Assembly: GCF_020010905.1 (NCBI RefSeq)
Contig: NZ_JAGJBY010000002.1
Coordinates: 4,216,001 to 4,280,000, forward strand
Source: Streptomyces acidiscabies
GTDB taxonomy: Bacteria > Actinomycetota > Actinomycetes > Streptomycetales > Streptomycetaceae
Reading direction: 5' to 3'
Length of the DNA stretch: 64,000 bases
Both the position numbers and the translations under genes were made by a program. Under the pieces are notes generated by a model. It saw nothing but the letters and a program-made list of their open reading frames with translations. It searched no databases and was not told the DNA's origin. Below, piece after piece: positions 43,054 through 52,488 of the stretch (its first letter is position 1; every line of letters starts with the position of its first letter).

Positions 43054-44088
43054 TCACCAGTAGTCGGGCAGGTAGTAGCGGTGGGTGTTGGTGGCGTGCC
43101 ACTCGTGGTTGCCCGCCACCCAGTCGTCCAGGCTGCGCGCATAGCGCTCCGCGAGCGGGGACAGTGCCCCGAGCAGGGCGGACTCCGCCTCGAACTCCTC
43201 CATGATCCGGTTGTGGATCTCGACCGCCTTGAGATAGGCGGCCTTCAGGCCCCGCTTGTCGTTCGCGGCGATGACCTGCGGGAGGTTGAGGTGCTCGGGG
43301 TCGGTGGCCAGCTCCTTGGTGAAGGAGTACAGGTCGTTGACGAGGGTCGTCGCGTTCGACGCGAGCGCGGTGATCCGCTGGATCTCGGGCCGGACGTAGA
43401 TCTGCTCCGGCAGCTCGTACCCGTCGACCGCGTCCACGATCGACAGACAGGGCCGGAAGTTGTTGAACTGGCGCATCACCAGGTACTCCCACACCTTCGG
43501 GACGTACCCGGTCTGCGCCCAGGCCGCCTCGCCGAGGTAGCCGAGGTGCAGCCGCGCCATGTCGTGCACGAACCGGTCCGCCTGGCTCGGGGTGGAGAGC
43601 GCCGCGTAGTCCTTCATGGCCCAGAAGTAGGAGCGCAGCGGGCTGTCCGCCTGCATCCCCGCGTGCCACTCCTCGGTGAGGTCCGCCGGGCCGTGGAAGG
43701 GGTCGAGGGCCGACTGCGCGATGACGAGCCGCCCGCCGAGCCCGGCCGCCGAGCCGCCCCGGCCCTCGGCCTCCTCGCAGTAGCAGTCGTCGACGATGTT
43801 CTCGGCGAGCAGCAGCTTCCCGGCCGCCACCAGCCGCTCGACGTCGAGGGCGTTCGGATGCTGGAGGACGACGGCCCGGCCGAACTGGAAGCCGGAGAAG
43901 TCGCCGTGCCACTCCGGCGGGAACAGCTCCAGCTCGTTGGCCCACTCCTCCAGCCGGCGGTCCACCTCCGCGGCCTTCACCGGGTCGGCGGGTTCCACCT
44001 GGCGGTACTTGAGGCCGGGGACGACACCGGTCCGCCTGGCGTTCAGCGGCCGGAAGGGGGCGGGGGGCCCGGGAGGCGCGTAGCTCAT
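43054..44088 (-). CDS. 2-Methylisoborneol synthase (terpene cyclase, encapsulin cargo), short form
   Basis: A 344-residue class I terpene cyclase converting 2-methyl-GPP to 2-methylisoborneol, the earthy odorant. The metal motif is DDCYCEE (near residue 102) and the second is NDLYSFTKE (near 253). The aromatic [20 protein letters not shown] region (near 197) and C-terminal RYYLPDYW also match. Known synthases such as that of S. coelicolor carry a long disordered Pro-rich N-terminus thought to load them into the shell; here only about 30 residues ([19 protein letters not shown]) precede the folded part. The start is fixed by an ATGA overlap with the encapsulin stop, so translation is coupled. 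Downstream GPPMT supplies its substrate. Confidence 0.9.
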   Translation of the reverse strand: MSYAPPGPPAPFRPLNARRTGVVPGLKYRQVEPADPVKAAEVDRRLEEWANELELFPPEWHGDFSGFQFGRAVVLQHPNALDVERLVAAGKLLLAENIVDDCYCEEAEGRGGSAAGLGGRLVIAQSALDPFHGPADLTEEWHAGMQADSPLRSYFWAMKDYAALSTPSQADRFVHDMARLHLGYLGEAAWAQTGYVPKVWEYLVMRQFNNFRPCLSIVDAVDGYELPEQIYVRPEIQRITALASNATTLVNDLYSFTKELATDPEHLNLPQVIAANDKRGLKAAYLKAVEIHNRIMEEFEAESALLGALSPLAERYARSLDDWVAGNHEWHATNTHRYYLPDYW

Positions 44089-45479
44089 TCCGACCGTCCG
44101 ATCTGTACGTTCTCCAGGATTCCGACCGCGTCCGGCGTCAGCACCGCCATCGAGTAGTACGCGGTGACGAGGTAGCGGATGATCGCGTTCTGGTCGATGC
44201 CCATGAACCGCACGTTCAGGCCCGGCTGGTACTCCTCCGGGATGCCGGTCTGGTACAGGCCGACGACGCCCTGGTCCTCCTCGCCGGTGCGCAGCGCGAT
44301 GATGCTGGTCGTCAGGTCCTTGCCGACCGGGATCTTGCCGCACGGGAAGATCGGCACCCCCCGCCACGCGGGCACGTGATGGCCGTTCACCTCGGCCGGG
44401 GCCGGCATCAGACCGCGCCGGTTGAGCTGCCGGAAGAACGCCACGATCGCCTTGGGATGCGCCAGGAACAGCGTCGTCCTGCGCCGCATCGACAGCAGCT
44501 CGTCCATGTCGTCCGGCGTCGGCGGCCCACCGGACGTGGGGATGCGCTGGTCGTAGTCCGTGGCGTGCAGGAGCCCGAACTCCCGGTTGTTGACCAGCTC
44601 CCACTCCTGGCGCTCCCGGATCTCCTCCACCGTCAGCCGCAGCTGCTGGTGGGTCTGGTCCATCGGCTCGTTGTAGAGGTCGGCGACCCGGGTGTGGACC
44701 TTCAGGATCGTCTGGGTCAGCGACAACTCGTACTCGCGCGGCGAGAGTTCGTAGTCCACGAACCCGGCGTCGATCGTCGGCTCCCCGACGTGCCCCGCCT
44801 GGAGCGGGATCGCCGCCTCGCCCTTGCGGTTCACCGGCAGCCGCTGTCTCGCCGCGTACGCCACGAAGTGCGCCGCCAGCGACGGCACACGCGCGGTCAG
44901 CTCCCGTACGGCGTCCGACGGCAGCGTCAGCACCACGCCCGCCGTGTCCGCGCGCACCGACGCGCCCCACAGCGCGTCCGGCGTCCCGATGTCCCCCAGC
45001 TGGTCGCCCCCGGAGACGATCCCGACGACCTCCTCCTCGCCGTACGCCCCCGCCGTGAACCGCGTGAACCGGCCGTGCGCCACCACGTACGCCTCGGCGG
45101 CCGGCTGCCCCGCCTCGCACAGCACCTCGCCCGCGCGCACCTCGCGCGCGGTGAACCGGCCCGCCAGCTCCCGCAGCACCCCGGCGTCGCCGTAGCCGCG
45201 CAGCGGGGCGAGTTCGGTGAGGGTCTCGGGGATGATCCGGACGTCGTCCGCGCCGTTCTGCTCGAACCGGACCCGGCCCCGCCCCACCGTCAGCTGGAGC
45301 CGCCGGTTGACGCGGTAGGTGCCGCCCCGCACGTCGATCCAGGGCAGCGAGCGGATCAGCCAGCGCGAGCTGATGCCCCGCATCTGCGGTTCGGACTTGG
45401 TGACGGTGGCGAGCTGACGCGCGGCCCGGGTGCCGAGACTGGTGAGCGGGGCGGTGGTGACACCGTCCGGTGTGGACAC
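44085..45479 (-). CDS. Family 2B encapsulin shell protein with cNMP-binding domain
   Basis: A 464-residue HK97-fold shell protein with an inserted cyclic-nucleotide-binding-type domain, the family 2B encapsulin found in 2-methylisoborneol operons. The N-terminal arm ([20 protein letters not shown]) precedes the CNB domain (about residues 85-190, with [20 protein letters not shown] and the [14 protein letters not shown] stretch). The shell core follows ([66 protein letters not shown]), ending in [21 protein letters not shown]. The GTG at 45479 has GGGAG upstream. It is the first gene of the operon and would form the compartment enclosing the cyclase next to it. Confidence 0.9.
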   Translation of the reverse strand: MSTPDGVTTAPLTSLGTRAARQLATVTKSEPQMRGISSRWLIRSLPWIDVRGGTYRVNRRLQLTVGRGRVRFEQNGADDVRIIPETLTELAPLRGYGDAGVLRELAGRFTAREVRAGEVLCEAGQPAAEAYVVAHGRFTRFTAGAYGEEEVVGIVSGGDQLGDIGTPDALWGASVRADTAGVVLTLPSDAVRELTARVPSLAAHFVAYAARQRLPVNRKGEAAIPLQAGHVGEPTIDAGFVDYELSPREYELSLTQTILKVHTRVADLYNEPMDQTHQQLRLTVEEIRERQEWELVNNREFGLLHATDYDQRIPTSGGPPTPDDMDELLSMRRRTTLFLAHPKAIVAFFRQLNRRGLMPAPAEVNGHHVPAWRGVPIFPCGKIPVGKDLTTSIIALRTGEEDQGVVGLYQTGIPEEYQPGLNVRFMGIDQNAIIRYLVTAYYSMAVLTPDAVGILENVQIGRSE

Positions 45480-45788
45480 ATTCACTCCCGTGAGCTGGAC
45501 AGAGCAGGCTCCCGCCGTCGCCGGCCGGATGCGTACGAGCAGCCAACCCGGTCGTACGACGACCGCGCACCGGCGTTCGGGGGTGGCGCCATCGCATGGC
45601 GGTCGCACGGACGGATCGACGGAAGCAGAAACCGTGATCCACCACGCTCCCGCGTCACCCTCAAGGGGAATATGTGGAACGTCCGGTTCTGTGTTAGAGG
45701 TTTTGTCGACAGCGTTCGCGGTGCGGCCCGGCGGGTGCGTGGCTAGCGTGGGACCCAGACCTGTCGGCCGATCGGAAGGGGCGCGGTC
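45480..45788. other. Divergent promoter region of the 2-MIB operon and a VOC gene
   Basis: No gene. This 309-base gap holds the start regions of the minus-strand encapsulin operon and the plus-strand VOC gene. TAGCGT at 45752-45757 could be a plus-strand -10 element. The stretch around 45670-45715 is less GC-rich than average and is the best place for the opposing promoter. No inverted repeat of operator quality was seen. Confidence 0.5.
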
Positions 45789-46586
45789 ATGGCCGTGCAG
45801 CCCGAGGGAACGCCCTGCTGGGCGGATGCGATGTTCACGGACGTCGAAGGCGCGAAGAGTTTCTACGGCGACGTCCTCGGCTGGACCTTCGGCGAGGCGG
45901 CGTCGGAGTTCGGCAGCTACACGCAGGCGTACGTGGGCGGCAAGGCGGTCGCCGCCGTCGTACCGCCCATGCCCGGCCAGGAGGGCGTCTCGCAGTGGTG
46001 CTTGTACCTCGCCTCGGCGGACGCCGCCGCGACCGCCGCGAAGGTCCGCGAGCACGGCGGGGAAGTGCTGATGGAGCCCATGCAGGTCGGTGACTTCGGC
46101 AGCATGTGCCTGGCGCGCGACCCCAGCGGCGCCGTCTTCGGGGTCTGGCAGGCCGGGACCCACGAGGGCTTCGAGGCGGTCGCCGTCCCCGGCGCGTACT
46201 GCTGGGCCGAGGTCTTCACGCGGGAGCCCGAGAAGGCGGACGCGTTCTTCCCGGCCGTCTTCGGCTACCGGGTCAAGGAGATGGCCGACGACGCGGTCAA
46301 CTTCCGCATCTACCAGCTCGGCGACACCATGGTGATGGGCCGCATGCAGATGGGGGAGGAATTCCCGCCGCAGGTCCCGTCGTACGTCAACGTCTACTTC
46401 ACCGTCGACGACTGCGACGCCGCCGTACAGCGCGCTGTCGACGGCGGCGGCATCCTCCGGTTCGGGCCGATGACCATGCCTTTCGGGCGGTTCGCGGCAC
46501 TCAGCGACCCCCAGGGCGCGAGCTTCTCCGTGATCGACGTGACGACGACGGAGGGGGAACAGCCGACGCTCACCGACGTGGCATGA
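45789..46586 (+). CDS. Two-domain VOC (glyoxalase-like) protein
   Basis: A 265-residue protein with two tandem VOC modules. Module 1 (residues about 8-120) begins [20 protein letters not shown] and ends [13 protein letters not shown]. Module 2 (about 128-255) begins [20 protein letters not shown] and ends [12 protein letters not shown]. This duplicated arrangement resembles mycobacterial CFP30B and related hydroxylase-like proteins; activity is unknown. The last codons overlap the start of the RNase H gene (ATGA), indicating coupled translation. The ATG at 45789 is preceded by GGAAGGGG. Confidence 0.87.
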   Translation: MAVQPEGTPCWADAMFTDVEGAKSFYGDVLGWTFGEAASEFGSYTQAYVGGKAVAAVVPPMPGQEGVSQWCLYLASADAAATAAKVREHGGEVLMEPMQVGDFGSMCLARDPSGAVFGVWQAGTHEGFEAVAVPGAYCWAEVFTREPEKADAFFPAVFGYRVKEMADDAVNFRIYQLGDTMVMGRMQMGEEFPPQVPSYVNVYFTVDDCDAAVQRAVDGGGILRFGPMTMPFGRFAALSDPQGASFSVIDVTTTEGEQPTLTDVA

Positions 46587-47287
46587 TCGAGTCCATGCGT
46601 GAACGACTGGTGGCCGCGTGCGACGGTGCTTCGAAGGGCAATCCTGGACCTGCGGCCTGGGCGTGGGTGGTCTCCGACGACGCCTCGACCCCGGTCCGCT
46701 GGGAGGCGGGGCCGCTCGGCAAGGCCACCAACAACGTCGCCGAACTCACCGCGCTGGAACGGCTGCTGACCGCCACCGACCCTGACGTACCCCTTGAGGT
46801 GCGGATGGACTCGCAGTACGCGATGAAGGCGGTCACCACCTGGCTGCCCGGCTGGAAGCGCAACGGCTGGAAGACGTCCGGCGGCAAGCCCGTCGCCAAC
46901 CAGGAACTCGTCGTCCGCATCGACGAACTCCTCGGCGGGCGCACCGTCGAGTTCCGCTACGTCCCCGCGCACCAGGTCGACGGGGACCCCCTGAACGACT
47001 TCGCGGACCGCGCCGCGAGCCAGGCGGCGATCGTGCAGGAGGCGGCGGGGAGCGAACTCGGCTCGCCGGAGCCGCCGCCGTCGTCGATGACGCCGTCGTC
47101 CGGGGGCGGTGCGCGACGCGGTGGGAAGCCCGCCGCGCGCAAGACGGCCGGTTCCTCCTCCCGCACCCTCAAGGCCAAGTTCCCCGGCCGCTGCCTCTGC
47201 GGACGCTCCTACGCGGCCGGCGAGGACATCGCGAAGAACGCTCAGGGCTGGGGTCACCCGGAGTGCCGCGCGGAGGCTACCGGCTGA
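46583..47287 (+). CDS. rnhA: Ribonuclease HI with C-terminal zinc-ribbon-like tail
   Basis: A 234-residue protein. The RNase H domain (residues 8-150) has the four acidic catalytic residues: Asp in [11 protein letters not shown], Glu in NNVAELTAL, Asp in RMDSQYAM and Asp in NDFADRAAS. It degrades RNA of RNA-DNA hybrids. A low-complexity linker (about 160-195) leads to a basic C-terminal motif with [16 protein letters not shown] and a final HPEC, probably a small zinc-binding element for nucleic-acid contact. This tail is not in classical RnhA. The start at 46583 overlaps the VOC stop; an ATG four codons later is also possible. Confidence 0.88.
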   Translation: MIESMRERLVAACDGASKGNPGPAAWAWVVSDDASTPVRWEAGPLGKATNNVAELTALERLLTATDPDVPLEVRMDSQYAMKAVTTWLPGWKRNGWKTSGGKPVANQELVVRIDELLGGRTVEFRYVPAHQVDGDPLNDFADRAASQAAIVQEAAGSELGSPEPPPSSMTPSSGGGARRGGKPAARKTAGSSSRTLKAKFPGRCLCGRSYAAGEDIAKNAQGWGHPECRAEATG

Positions 47288-47380
47288 CAGCACCTCGTGT
47301 CGCACGTGCGCTGAACGACGCCCACCGGCTGCTACCCTGCGTCGTCACTTGCCCACGTTCGGTCAATTTCAGAGGTGTGC

Positions 47381-48565
47381 GTGAAGGTCGCCTGCGTCGG
47401 TGGCGGGCCCGCCGGCCTGTATCTCTCGATCCTGCTCAAGAGACGGAACCCGTCGTACGACATCACCGTCCACGAACGCAATCCGGAGGGCTCGACCTAC
47501 GGCTGGGGCGTCACGTACTGGCGTGAACTCCTGGAGAAGCTCCACCGGTACGACCCCGAGTCCGCCCGCGAGATCGACGCCGCGTCCGTCCGCTGGACCG
47601 AGGGCGTCGCCCACATTCGCGGCACCGCCACCCGCCAGCCCGGCGACGAGGGGCACGGCATCGGCCGCCACCGCATGCTGGAGATCCTCGCGGCCCGCGC
47701 CCGCGAACTGGGGGTCCGGCTGGAGTTCGAGTCCGAGATCGACGGCCTGCCCGATGCCGACCTGGTCGTCGCGGCCGACGGCGTCCACAGCTCCTCGCGC
47801 ACCCGGCACGCCGCCGGCTTCGGCGCCGAACTCGTCGACGGCCGCAACGCCTACGTCTGGCTCGGCACCACCAAGGTCTTCCCCACCTTCACCTTCGCGT
47901 TCGTCGAGACCGAGCACGGCTGGGTCTGGTGCTACGGCTATCCCTACGACGACGGCCACAGCACCTGCGTCATCGAGTGCGCCCCCGAGACGGTCGCGGG
48001 CCTCGGTCTCGACGGGGACGACAGCCTTCCGGTGCTGGAGAAGCTGTTCGCGCACATCCTCGACGGGCACGGGCTGATCGGCCGCGAACCGGGTCCTTGG
48101 CCGGTGTTCCGCACGCTCACGAACCGGACCTGGCACCACGGGAACGTCGTCCTGCTCGGCGATGCCGCGCACACGACGCACTATTCCATCGGCGCGGGGA
48201 CGACTCTCGCGCTGGAGGATGCGATGGCGCTTGCCGATGCCCTCGGCTCCGGTGCTGACCTGCCGTCCGCGCTCGCCGCGTACGAGGGGGAGCGCAAGGC
48301 GGCGCTCTTGTCGACGCAGAGCGCCGCCCGGTACAGCGCCCAGTGGTACGAGAACCTCGCGCGGTACATCGATCTGCCGCCGGAGCAGATGTTCGCGCTG
48401 CTGGGGCAGCGGCACTCGCCGTTGCTGCCGTATGTGCCACCGCAGTTGTACTACCGGCTGGACCGGGCGGCGGGGTCGCTGGAGGCGTTGCGGCGGTTCA
48501 AGCGGTGGCTGGGGCCGGTGGTGGCTCGGGGGGTGCACGCGCGGGTGCTGACGTCGAAGAAGTGA
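47381..48565 (+). CDS. FAD-dependent monooxygenase (salicylyl-CoA/kynurenine hydroxylase-like)
   Basis: A 394-residue group A flavoprotein monooxygenase. The dinucleotide motif is [20 protein letters not shown] (residues 2-21), the DG motif is DLVVAADGVHSSSRTRH (near 127), and the second FAD motif is VVLLGDAAHTTHYSIGAGTTLALEDA (near 255, in parts). It resembles the N-terminal half of salicylyl-CoA 5-hydroxylase and other aromatic hydroxylases. The substrate is not known, and no ring-cleavage genes lie next to it. A GTG at 47375 is also possible; 47381 fits AGAGG spacing better. It is followed closely by the TetR-type operators. Confidence 0.85.
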   Translation: MKVACVGGGPAGLYLSILLKRRNPSYDITVHERNPEGSTYGWGVTYWRELLEKLHRYDPESAREIDAASVRWTEGVAHIRGTATRQPGDEGHGIGRHRMLEILAARARELGVRLEFESEIDGLPDADLVVAADGVHSSSRTRHAAGFGAELVDGRNAYVWLGTTKVFPTFTFAFVETEHGWVWCYGYPYDDGHSTCVIECAPETVAGLGLDGDDSLPVLEKLFAHILDGHGLIGREPGPWPVFRTLTNRTWHHGNVVLLGDAAHTTHYSIGAGTTLALEDAMALADALGSGADLPSALAAYEGERKAALLSTQSAARYSAQWYENLARYIDLPPEQMFALLGQRHSPLLPYVPPQLYYRLDRAAGSLEALRRFKRWLGPVVARGVHARVLTSKK

Positions 48566-48574
48566 GCGGCTTGC

Positions 48575-48615
48575 GGTGAATGGCGATTCACCCCTACGGT
48601 GAATCGCCATTCACC
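48575..48615. promoter_or_regulatory. Two TetR-type operator palindromes before the MFS/TetR operon
   Basis: GGTGAATGGCGATTCACC (48575-48592) and its exact reverse complement (48598-48615) are separated by CCTAC. Each half is itself an inverted repeat GGTGAAT-N4-ATTCACC. They lie 26 bases before the exporter start and are the obvious target of the TetR-family protein encoded by the same operon. Two dimers could bind 23 bases apart. Confidence 0.85.
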
Positions 48616-48641
48616 ATATTTTCGCCGCCGCTGGAGACCCC

Positions 48642-50111
48642 ATGGCCTCGCCCGTCCCGATACCCGTCACCAGGCCGGACGGTCCGCGCAGCCGGTTCAC
48701 CGTCCCGGTCCTGGCCTACGGCGGCATCCTCATGGCCGTCATGCAGACGGTCGTGATCCCCCTCCTGCCCGACCTGCCCCGCCTGACGCACTCCTCCCCG
48801 GCCGCCGTGTCCTGGATGGTCACCGCCTCCCTCCTCTCCGGCGCCGTCCTCACCCCGGTCCTCGGCCGCGCCGGCGACATGTACGGCAAGCGGCGCGTCC
48901 TCCTGCTGTCGTTCGCGCTTCTCGCGATCGGCTCGGTGATCTGCGCGCTCACCTCCCAGATCGGCATCCTCATCGCGGCGCGCGCTCTCCAGGGCGCCGC
49001 CTCCGCGGTCGTTCCGCTCTCCATCAGCGTCCTGCGCGACGAACTCCCGGCGGAGAAGCGGGGATCGGCCGTCGCCCTGATGAGTTCCACCGTCGGCATC
49101 GGCGCCGCGCTGGGCCTGCCGGCCGCCGCCGTCGTCATCCAGTACGCCGACTGGCACGTCATGTTCTGGGTCACCGCGGCGCTCGGCGCGCTCGGCGTCG
49201 TGCTGATCCTGTGGGCGGTGCCGGAGTCGCCGGTGCGTGAGCCGGGGCGGTTCGACGTGATTGGCGCGCTCGGGCTCGCGGCGGGGCTCGTGTGCCTGCT
49301 GCTCGGGGTGTCGCAGGGCGGTCAGTGGGGGTGGGGGAGCGGACGGATCGTCGGCCTGTTCGTCGCCGCCGGGGTGATCCTCGCGCTGTGGTGGTGGCAG
49401 CAACTGCGGGGCGAGCGACCCCTGGTGGACCTGCGGCTCGTGAGCCGCCCCAGTGTGGGCCTCTCCCATGTCGCCGCGCTGCTCACCGGGTTCGCGTTCT
49501 ACGCCAACTCCCTCGTGACCGCGCAGCTCGTCCAGGCGCCGAAGGCCACCGGGTACGGGCTCGGCCTCACCATCGTCGAGACCGGCCTCGTCCTGCTGCC
49601 CGGCGGCATCATCATGCTGCTGATCTCCCCGCTCTCGGCCCGCTTCTCGGCGGCACGCGGACCCCGGCTCACCCTCGCGCTCGGCGCGGCGGTCATTGCC
49701 TGCGGGTACGCCGTGCGGATCGCCGACAGCCACTCCCTGTGGATGATCATGATCGGCGCTGCGGTGGTGTCGGTCGGTACGACGCTCGCGTACTCGGCGC
49801 TGCCGTCGCTGATCCTGCGCGCGGTCCCCGCGAACCAGACGGCGTCCGCGAACGGGGTGAACGTCCTGATGCGGACCATCGGGCAGGCGGTGTCGAGCGC
49901 GGCGGTCGCGGCGGTGCTGGTCCATCACGCGGGGACGGTGGGCGGGGTGCCGGTGCCTACGCTGCACGGGTATCTGCTCGCGTTCGGGGTCGCGGGGGTG
50001 GTGGCGTTGGGGGCGAGTGCGGTGGCGCTGACGATTCCGGGGGACGAGAAGTCCGAGCCCGAGCCGCAGGAGAACCCGCAGACGCGGGACGAGATCAGGG
50101 AGGGAGCATGA
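48642..50111 (+). CDS. MFS multidrug exporter (DHA2-like)
   Basis: A 489-residue major facilitator with about 14 membrane segments, the drug:H+ antiporter-2 arrangement. Motif A is near residues 75-90 (GRAGDMYGKRRVLLL), and the motif C region near 150 (STVGIGAALGLPAAAVV) is typical of exporters. The loop between the halves is short. It ends in a polar tail (EKSEPEPQENPQTRDE). Substrate unknown. GGAG lies 5 bases before the ATG. The stop overlaps the TetR start (ATGA), and operator palindromes precede it, the standard design of a ligand-induced efflux operon. Confidence 0.9.
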   Translation: MASPVPIPVTRPDGPRSRFTVPVLAYGGILMAVMQTVVIPLLPDLPRLTHSSPAAVSWMVTASLLSGAVLTPVLGRAGDMYGKRRVLLLSFALLAIGSVICALTSQIGILIAARALQGAASAVVPLSISVLRDELPAEKRGSAVALMSSTVGIGAALGLPAAAVVIQYADWHVMFWVTAALGALGVVLILWAVPESPVREPGRFDVIGALGLAAGLVCLLLGVSQGGQWGWGSGRIVGLFVAAGVILALWWWQQLRGERPLVDLRLVSRPSVGLSHVAALLTGFAFYANSLVTAQLVQAPKATGYGLGLTIVETGLVLLPGGIIMLLISPLSARFSAARGPRLTLALGAAVIACGYAVRIADSHSLWMIMIGAAVVSVGTTLAYSALPSLILRAVPANQTASANGVNVLMRTIGQAVSSAAVAAVLVHHAGTVGGVPVPTLHGYLLAFGVAGVVALGASAVALTIPGDEKSEPEPQENPQTRDEIREGA

Positions 50112-50722
50112 GGGACGTGACGACTCCACCCTCGGCCACAGAACCCGCCGCCCCCCGCCGCGACGCCGAAGCCACCCGCGCCGCCATCCTCCGTGCCGCC
50201 CGCTACCTCATGGCCCGCCGCTCGCACACCGACATCACCCTCAAGGCCGTCGCCGAACGCGCGGGCGTCAGCGCGCCCCTGGTGCTCAAGTACTTCGGCA
50301 ACAAGGACGCCCTCTTCGCCCGCGTGATGTCCTTCGAGGCCGATGTCGAGGCCCTGCTCGACGCGCCCCTGGAGGACCTCGGCCCGCACATGGTCCGCCA
50401 CATCGTCACGGGCCAGCGCGAGCGCGGTGCCGATCCGGTCCTCCGGATCGTGTTCGCCTCCTACCAGGGCGACGACGGCGACGTCCTGCGCGCCAACTTC
50501 CGCGCCCAGGTCACCGGCCGCCTCGCCGCCCGCCTCCCCGGCCCGGACGCCCCCCTGCGCGCGGAACTCGCCCTCGCGACCCTCCTGGGCCTCGGCGTCA
50601 TGAACGGCATCGCGCGCGGCGCCGCCGTCCGTGCCACCCCGGTCGAGGAGATCGTCGCCCGCTACGGCCCGACGGTCCAGGCGCACCTCACGGGAACAGC
50701 CGCTGATGCAGGGGCGCCCTGA
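50108..50722 (+). CDS. TetR-family repressor of the efflux operon
   Basis: A 204-residue TetR-family repressor. The DNA-binding part (residues about 25-70) reads RAAILRAARYLMARRSHTDITLKAVAERAGVSAPLVLKYFGNKDALF (in parts), with the recognition helix at APLVLKYFG. The C-terminal ligand domain is Ala/Leu-rich and resembles the TetR_C_ (17/18) type. It is coupled to the exporter by overlapping start and stop, so autoregulation through the palindromes at 48575-48615 is likely. Its 3' end overlaps the convergent oxidase gene by 35 bases. The ligand is unknown. Confidence 0.88.
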   Translation: MRDVTTPPSATEPAAPRRDAEATRAAILRAARYLMARRSHTDITLKAVAERAGVSAPLVLKYFGNKDALFARVMSFEADVEALLDAPLEDLGPHMVRHIVTGQRERGADPVLRIVFASYQGDDGDVLRANFRAQVTGRLAARLPGPDAPLRAELALATLLGLGVMNGIARGAAVRATPVEEIVARYGPTVQAHLTGTAADAGAP

Positions 50723-52361
50723 ACACCCCGTGCGGATCGAGCCGTTGGAGCGTCCCGGCGGCCTCGCCCCACGCGGCGCCGTACGACGCGGGAACGGCCG
50801 TCCCCAGCACCTCGGGGTCGGCCCACGCGGCTGTGTCCGTGTACGCCCACCCCTTGGACCACTCGACCCGCGCCAACGCGTCCGTCCCGTCGAACGAGTC
50901 CAGCAGGAACCGCTCCAGCTCCCGGTAGAACTCCTCGGCGTGCGGAGTCCCCGGCAGCGTGAGGATGTCCAGCCAGACGGCCGTGTCCCACTCGGGCCGG
51001 CCGGGGGCGGGACTCAGCGCGGAGACCAACGGCGCCCGCGCGCCCGCGTGTTCGGCGTCGGCGGGGTCGTCGAGGCCGGTCACGCGGATCTCGACGGCCC
51101 CGTTGACCGGGAACTTCCCCTGCGCGGCGTACGCGTCGAGCTGCTTCCGGTAGAAGTCCGCGAACTCCCGCACCACGCGCTGTATCCGATCCCGTGAGGT
51201 GAGGATCGCGTACCCGTTCGCGTGCACCCGCAGAGTCGTCGGCCGGACGTACAGCAGCGTGTTCTTCGACGGCCCCCACAGGTCCGCCGACAGCGTCGCC
51301 GTGAGCCCCAGCACCGCCGCGTCGAGCTGCGCGTTGCCGAGAACCGGCGCGAGATACCAGGCCGCGTCCGCGACGAGCCGCCCGGCGAGGTCGGCGACGA
51401 GGGTCGGGAGGTTGTCGGAGAAAGGGTAGTTGTACGGGGAGTTGACCCGACGCGACAGGAGCGGCTTGACCGGCTCCACGCTCCACGTCTTGAGCCACGG
51501 GAACTCGGTGAACGGGAACCAGATCGCCTCCACGCGCCCTGCGGAGTCCACGAAACCCGCGAACGTCCGCCCGCTCTCCCCGAACAGCTCCTTCGCCGGG
51601 ATGTCCGTCCGGCTCACGCACCGCAGATTGCTGTTCGCCTCCACCCGGAGCACGGCCTCGACGACGAGCACCCGCCCCAGATGCGTCAACAGCGCGGCGC
51701 AGTCCGCTTCGTCACGGCTGAAGGTCCGCAGCGCGTACGCCTGTCCGTCCCACACGACCGCCGTCAGCGACAGCACCCGGTTGCTCAGCGACCCGTACGT
51801 CTGCCCCGGCGACCGGCTCTCCCCGCGCGCGGGAACGGCCGTCCCGTGCCCGTCGATCGCGAGGACCCCGCCCAGCGTCAGATCGCCGGGAGCCGGCGCG
51901 GCCGTCACGCCGAGGCCGTGGTCCTCCAGGAACCCCAGCAGCGTCTCCATGCGGACGCCGGTCCCCGCGCGGACGGAGGTGGGGGAGTCGAGGGCGAGGC
52001 CGGTGAAGCGGGAGGTGTCGAGGAGCAGGATCTTCGCGTCCGCCGGGGTGTCCTCGGCGAGCGTCAGCGGCGCCCAGCCGTGCGAGGCGCCCCGGGCGCG
52101 GACCGTCCAGCCCTGCGCGTGCGCCCAGTTGACGGCGGCGACCGCCTGCGCGGGGGTCTCGGGGACGCAGGCCCACAGGCCCACGGCGACGATCGTGCCG
52201 TCCCAGTTGCGGTAGGCGGTGCGGCGCAGGTCCACCTCGGACGGGAAGCCGGGCAGCTCCGAGGAGGCGGCGGCCGGATCGGCGGCCAGCAGCACCAGGA
52301 CGGCGGCGGCACCGCCGAGGAAGCCGCGGCGGCTGGGGAGGTTCACGAGGCGATCAGTCAC
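50688..52361 (-). CDS. Tat-secreted cholesterol oxidase-like flavoprotein (VAO type)
   Basis: A 557-residue flavoprotein of the vanillyl-alcohol-oxidase fold. It has a twin-arginine-type signal (SRRGFLGG at residues 10-17, then a hydrophobic stretch). The FAD-binding domain contains RARGASHGWAPLT near residue 93, whose His is the expected site of covalent FAD attachment in type II cholesterol oxidases, and GDLTLGGVLAIDGHGTAVPA near residue 160. The substrate domain (CTRDIP-like start at about 245) is rich in aromatics. Cholesterol oxidase activity is inferred from the family; other sterols are possible. It is convergent with the TetR gene. Confidence 0.82.
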   Translation of the reverse strand: MTDRLVNLPSRRGFLGGAAAVLVLLAADPAAASSELPGFPSEVDLRRTAYRNWDGTIVAVGLWACVPETPAQAVAAVNWAHAQGWTVRARGASHGWAPLTLAEDTPADAKILLLDTSRFTGLALDSPTSVRAGTGVRMETLLGFLEDHGLGVTAAPAPGDLTLGGVLAIDGHGTAVPARGESRSPGQTYGSLSNRVLSLTAVVWDGQAYALRTFSRDEADCAALLTHLGRVLVVEAVLRVEANSNLRCVSRTDIPAKELFGESGRTFAGFVDSAGRVEAIWFPFTEFPWLKTWSVEPVKPLLSRRVNSPYNYPFSDNLPTLVADLAGRLVADAAWYLAPVLGNAQLDAAVLGLTATLSADLWGPSKNTLLYVRPTTLRVHANGYAILTSRDRIQRVVREFADFYRKQLDAYAAQGKFPVNGAVEIRVTGLDDPADAEHAGARAPLVSALSPAPGRPEWDTAVWLDILTLPGTPHAEEFYRELERFLLDSFDGTDALARVEWSKGWAYTDTAAWADPEVLGTAVPASYGAAWGEAAGTLQRLDPHGVFRAPLHQRLFP

Positions 52362-52488
52362 AAGATCACGGTAAGCGCATACGTCCGTATATCGGCCGTC
52401 TGGCCGAACAGATCACCCGTACGAGTGACGGACCTTCACCTGGCGCCCCCGTTACCGCCCCGACCGGCCCTGATGACAGACTGCGCCC

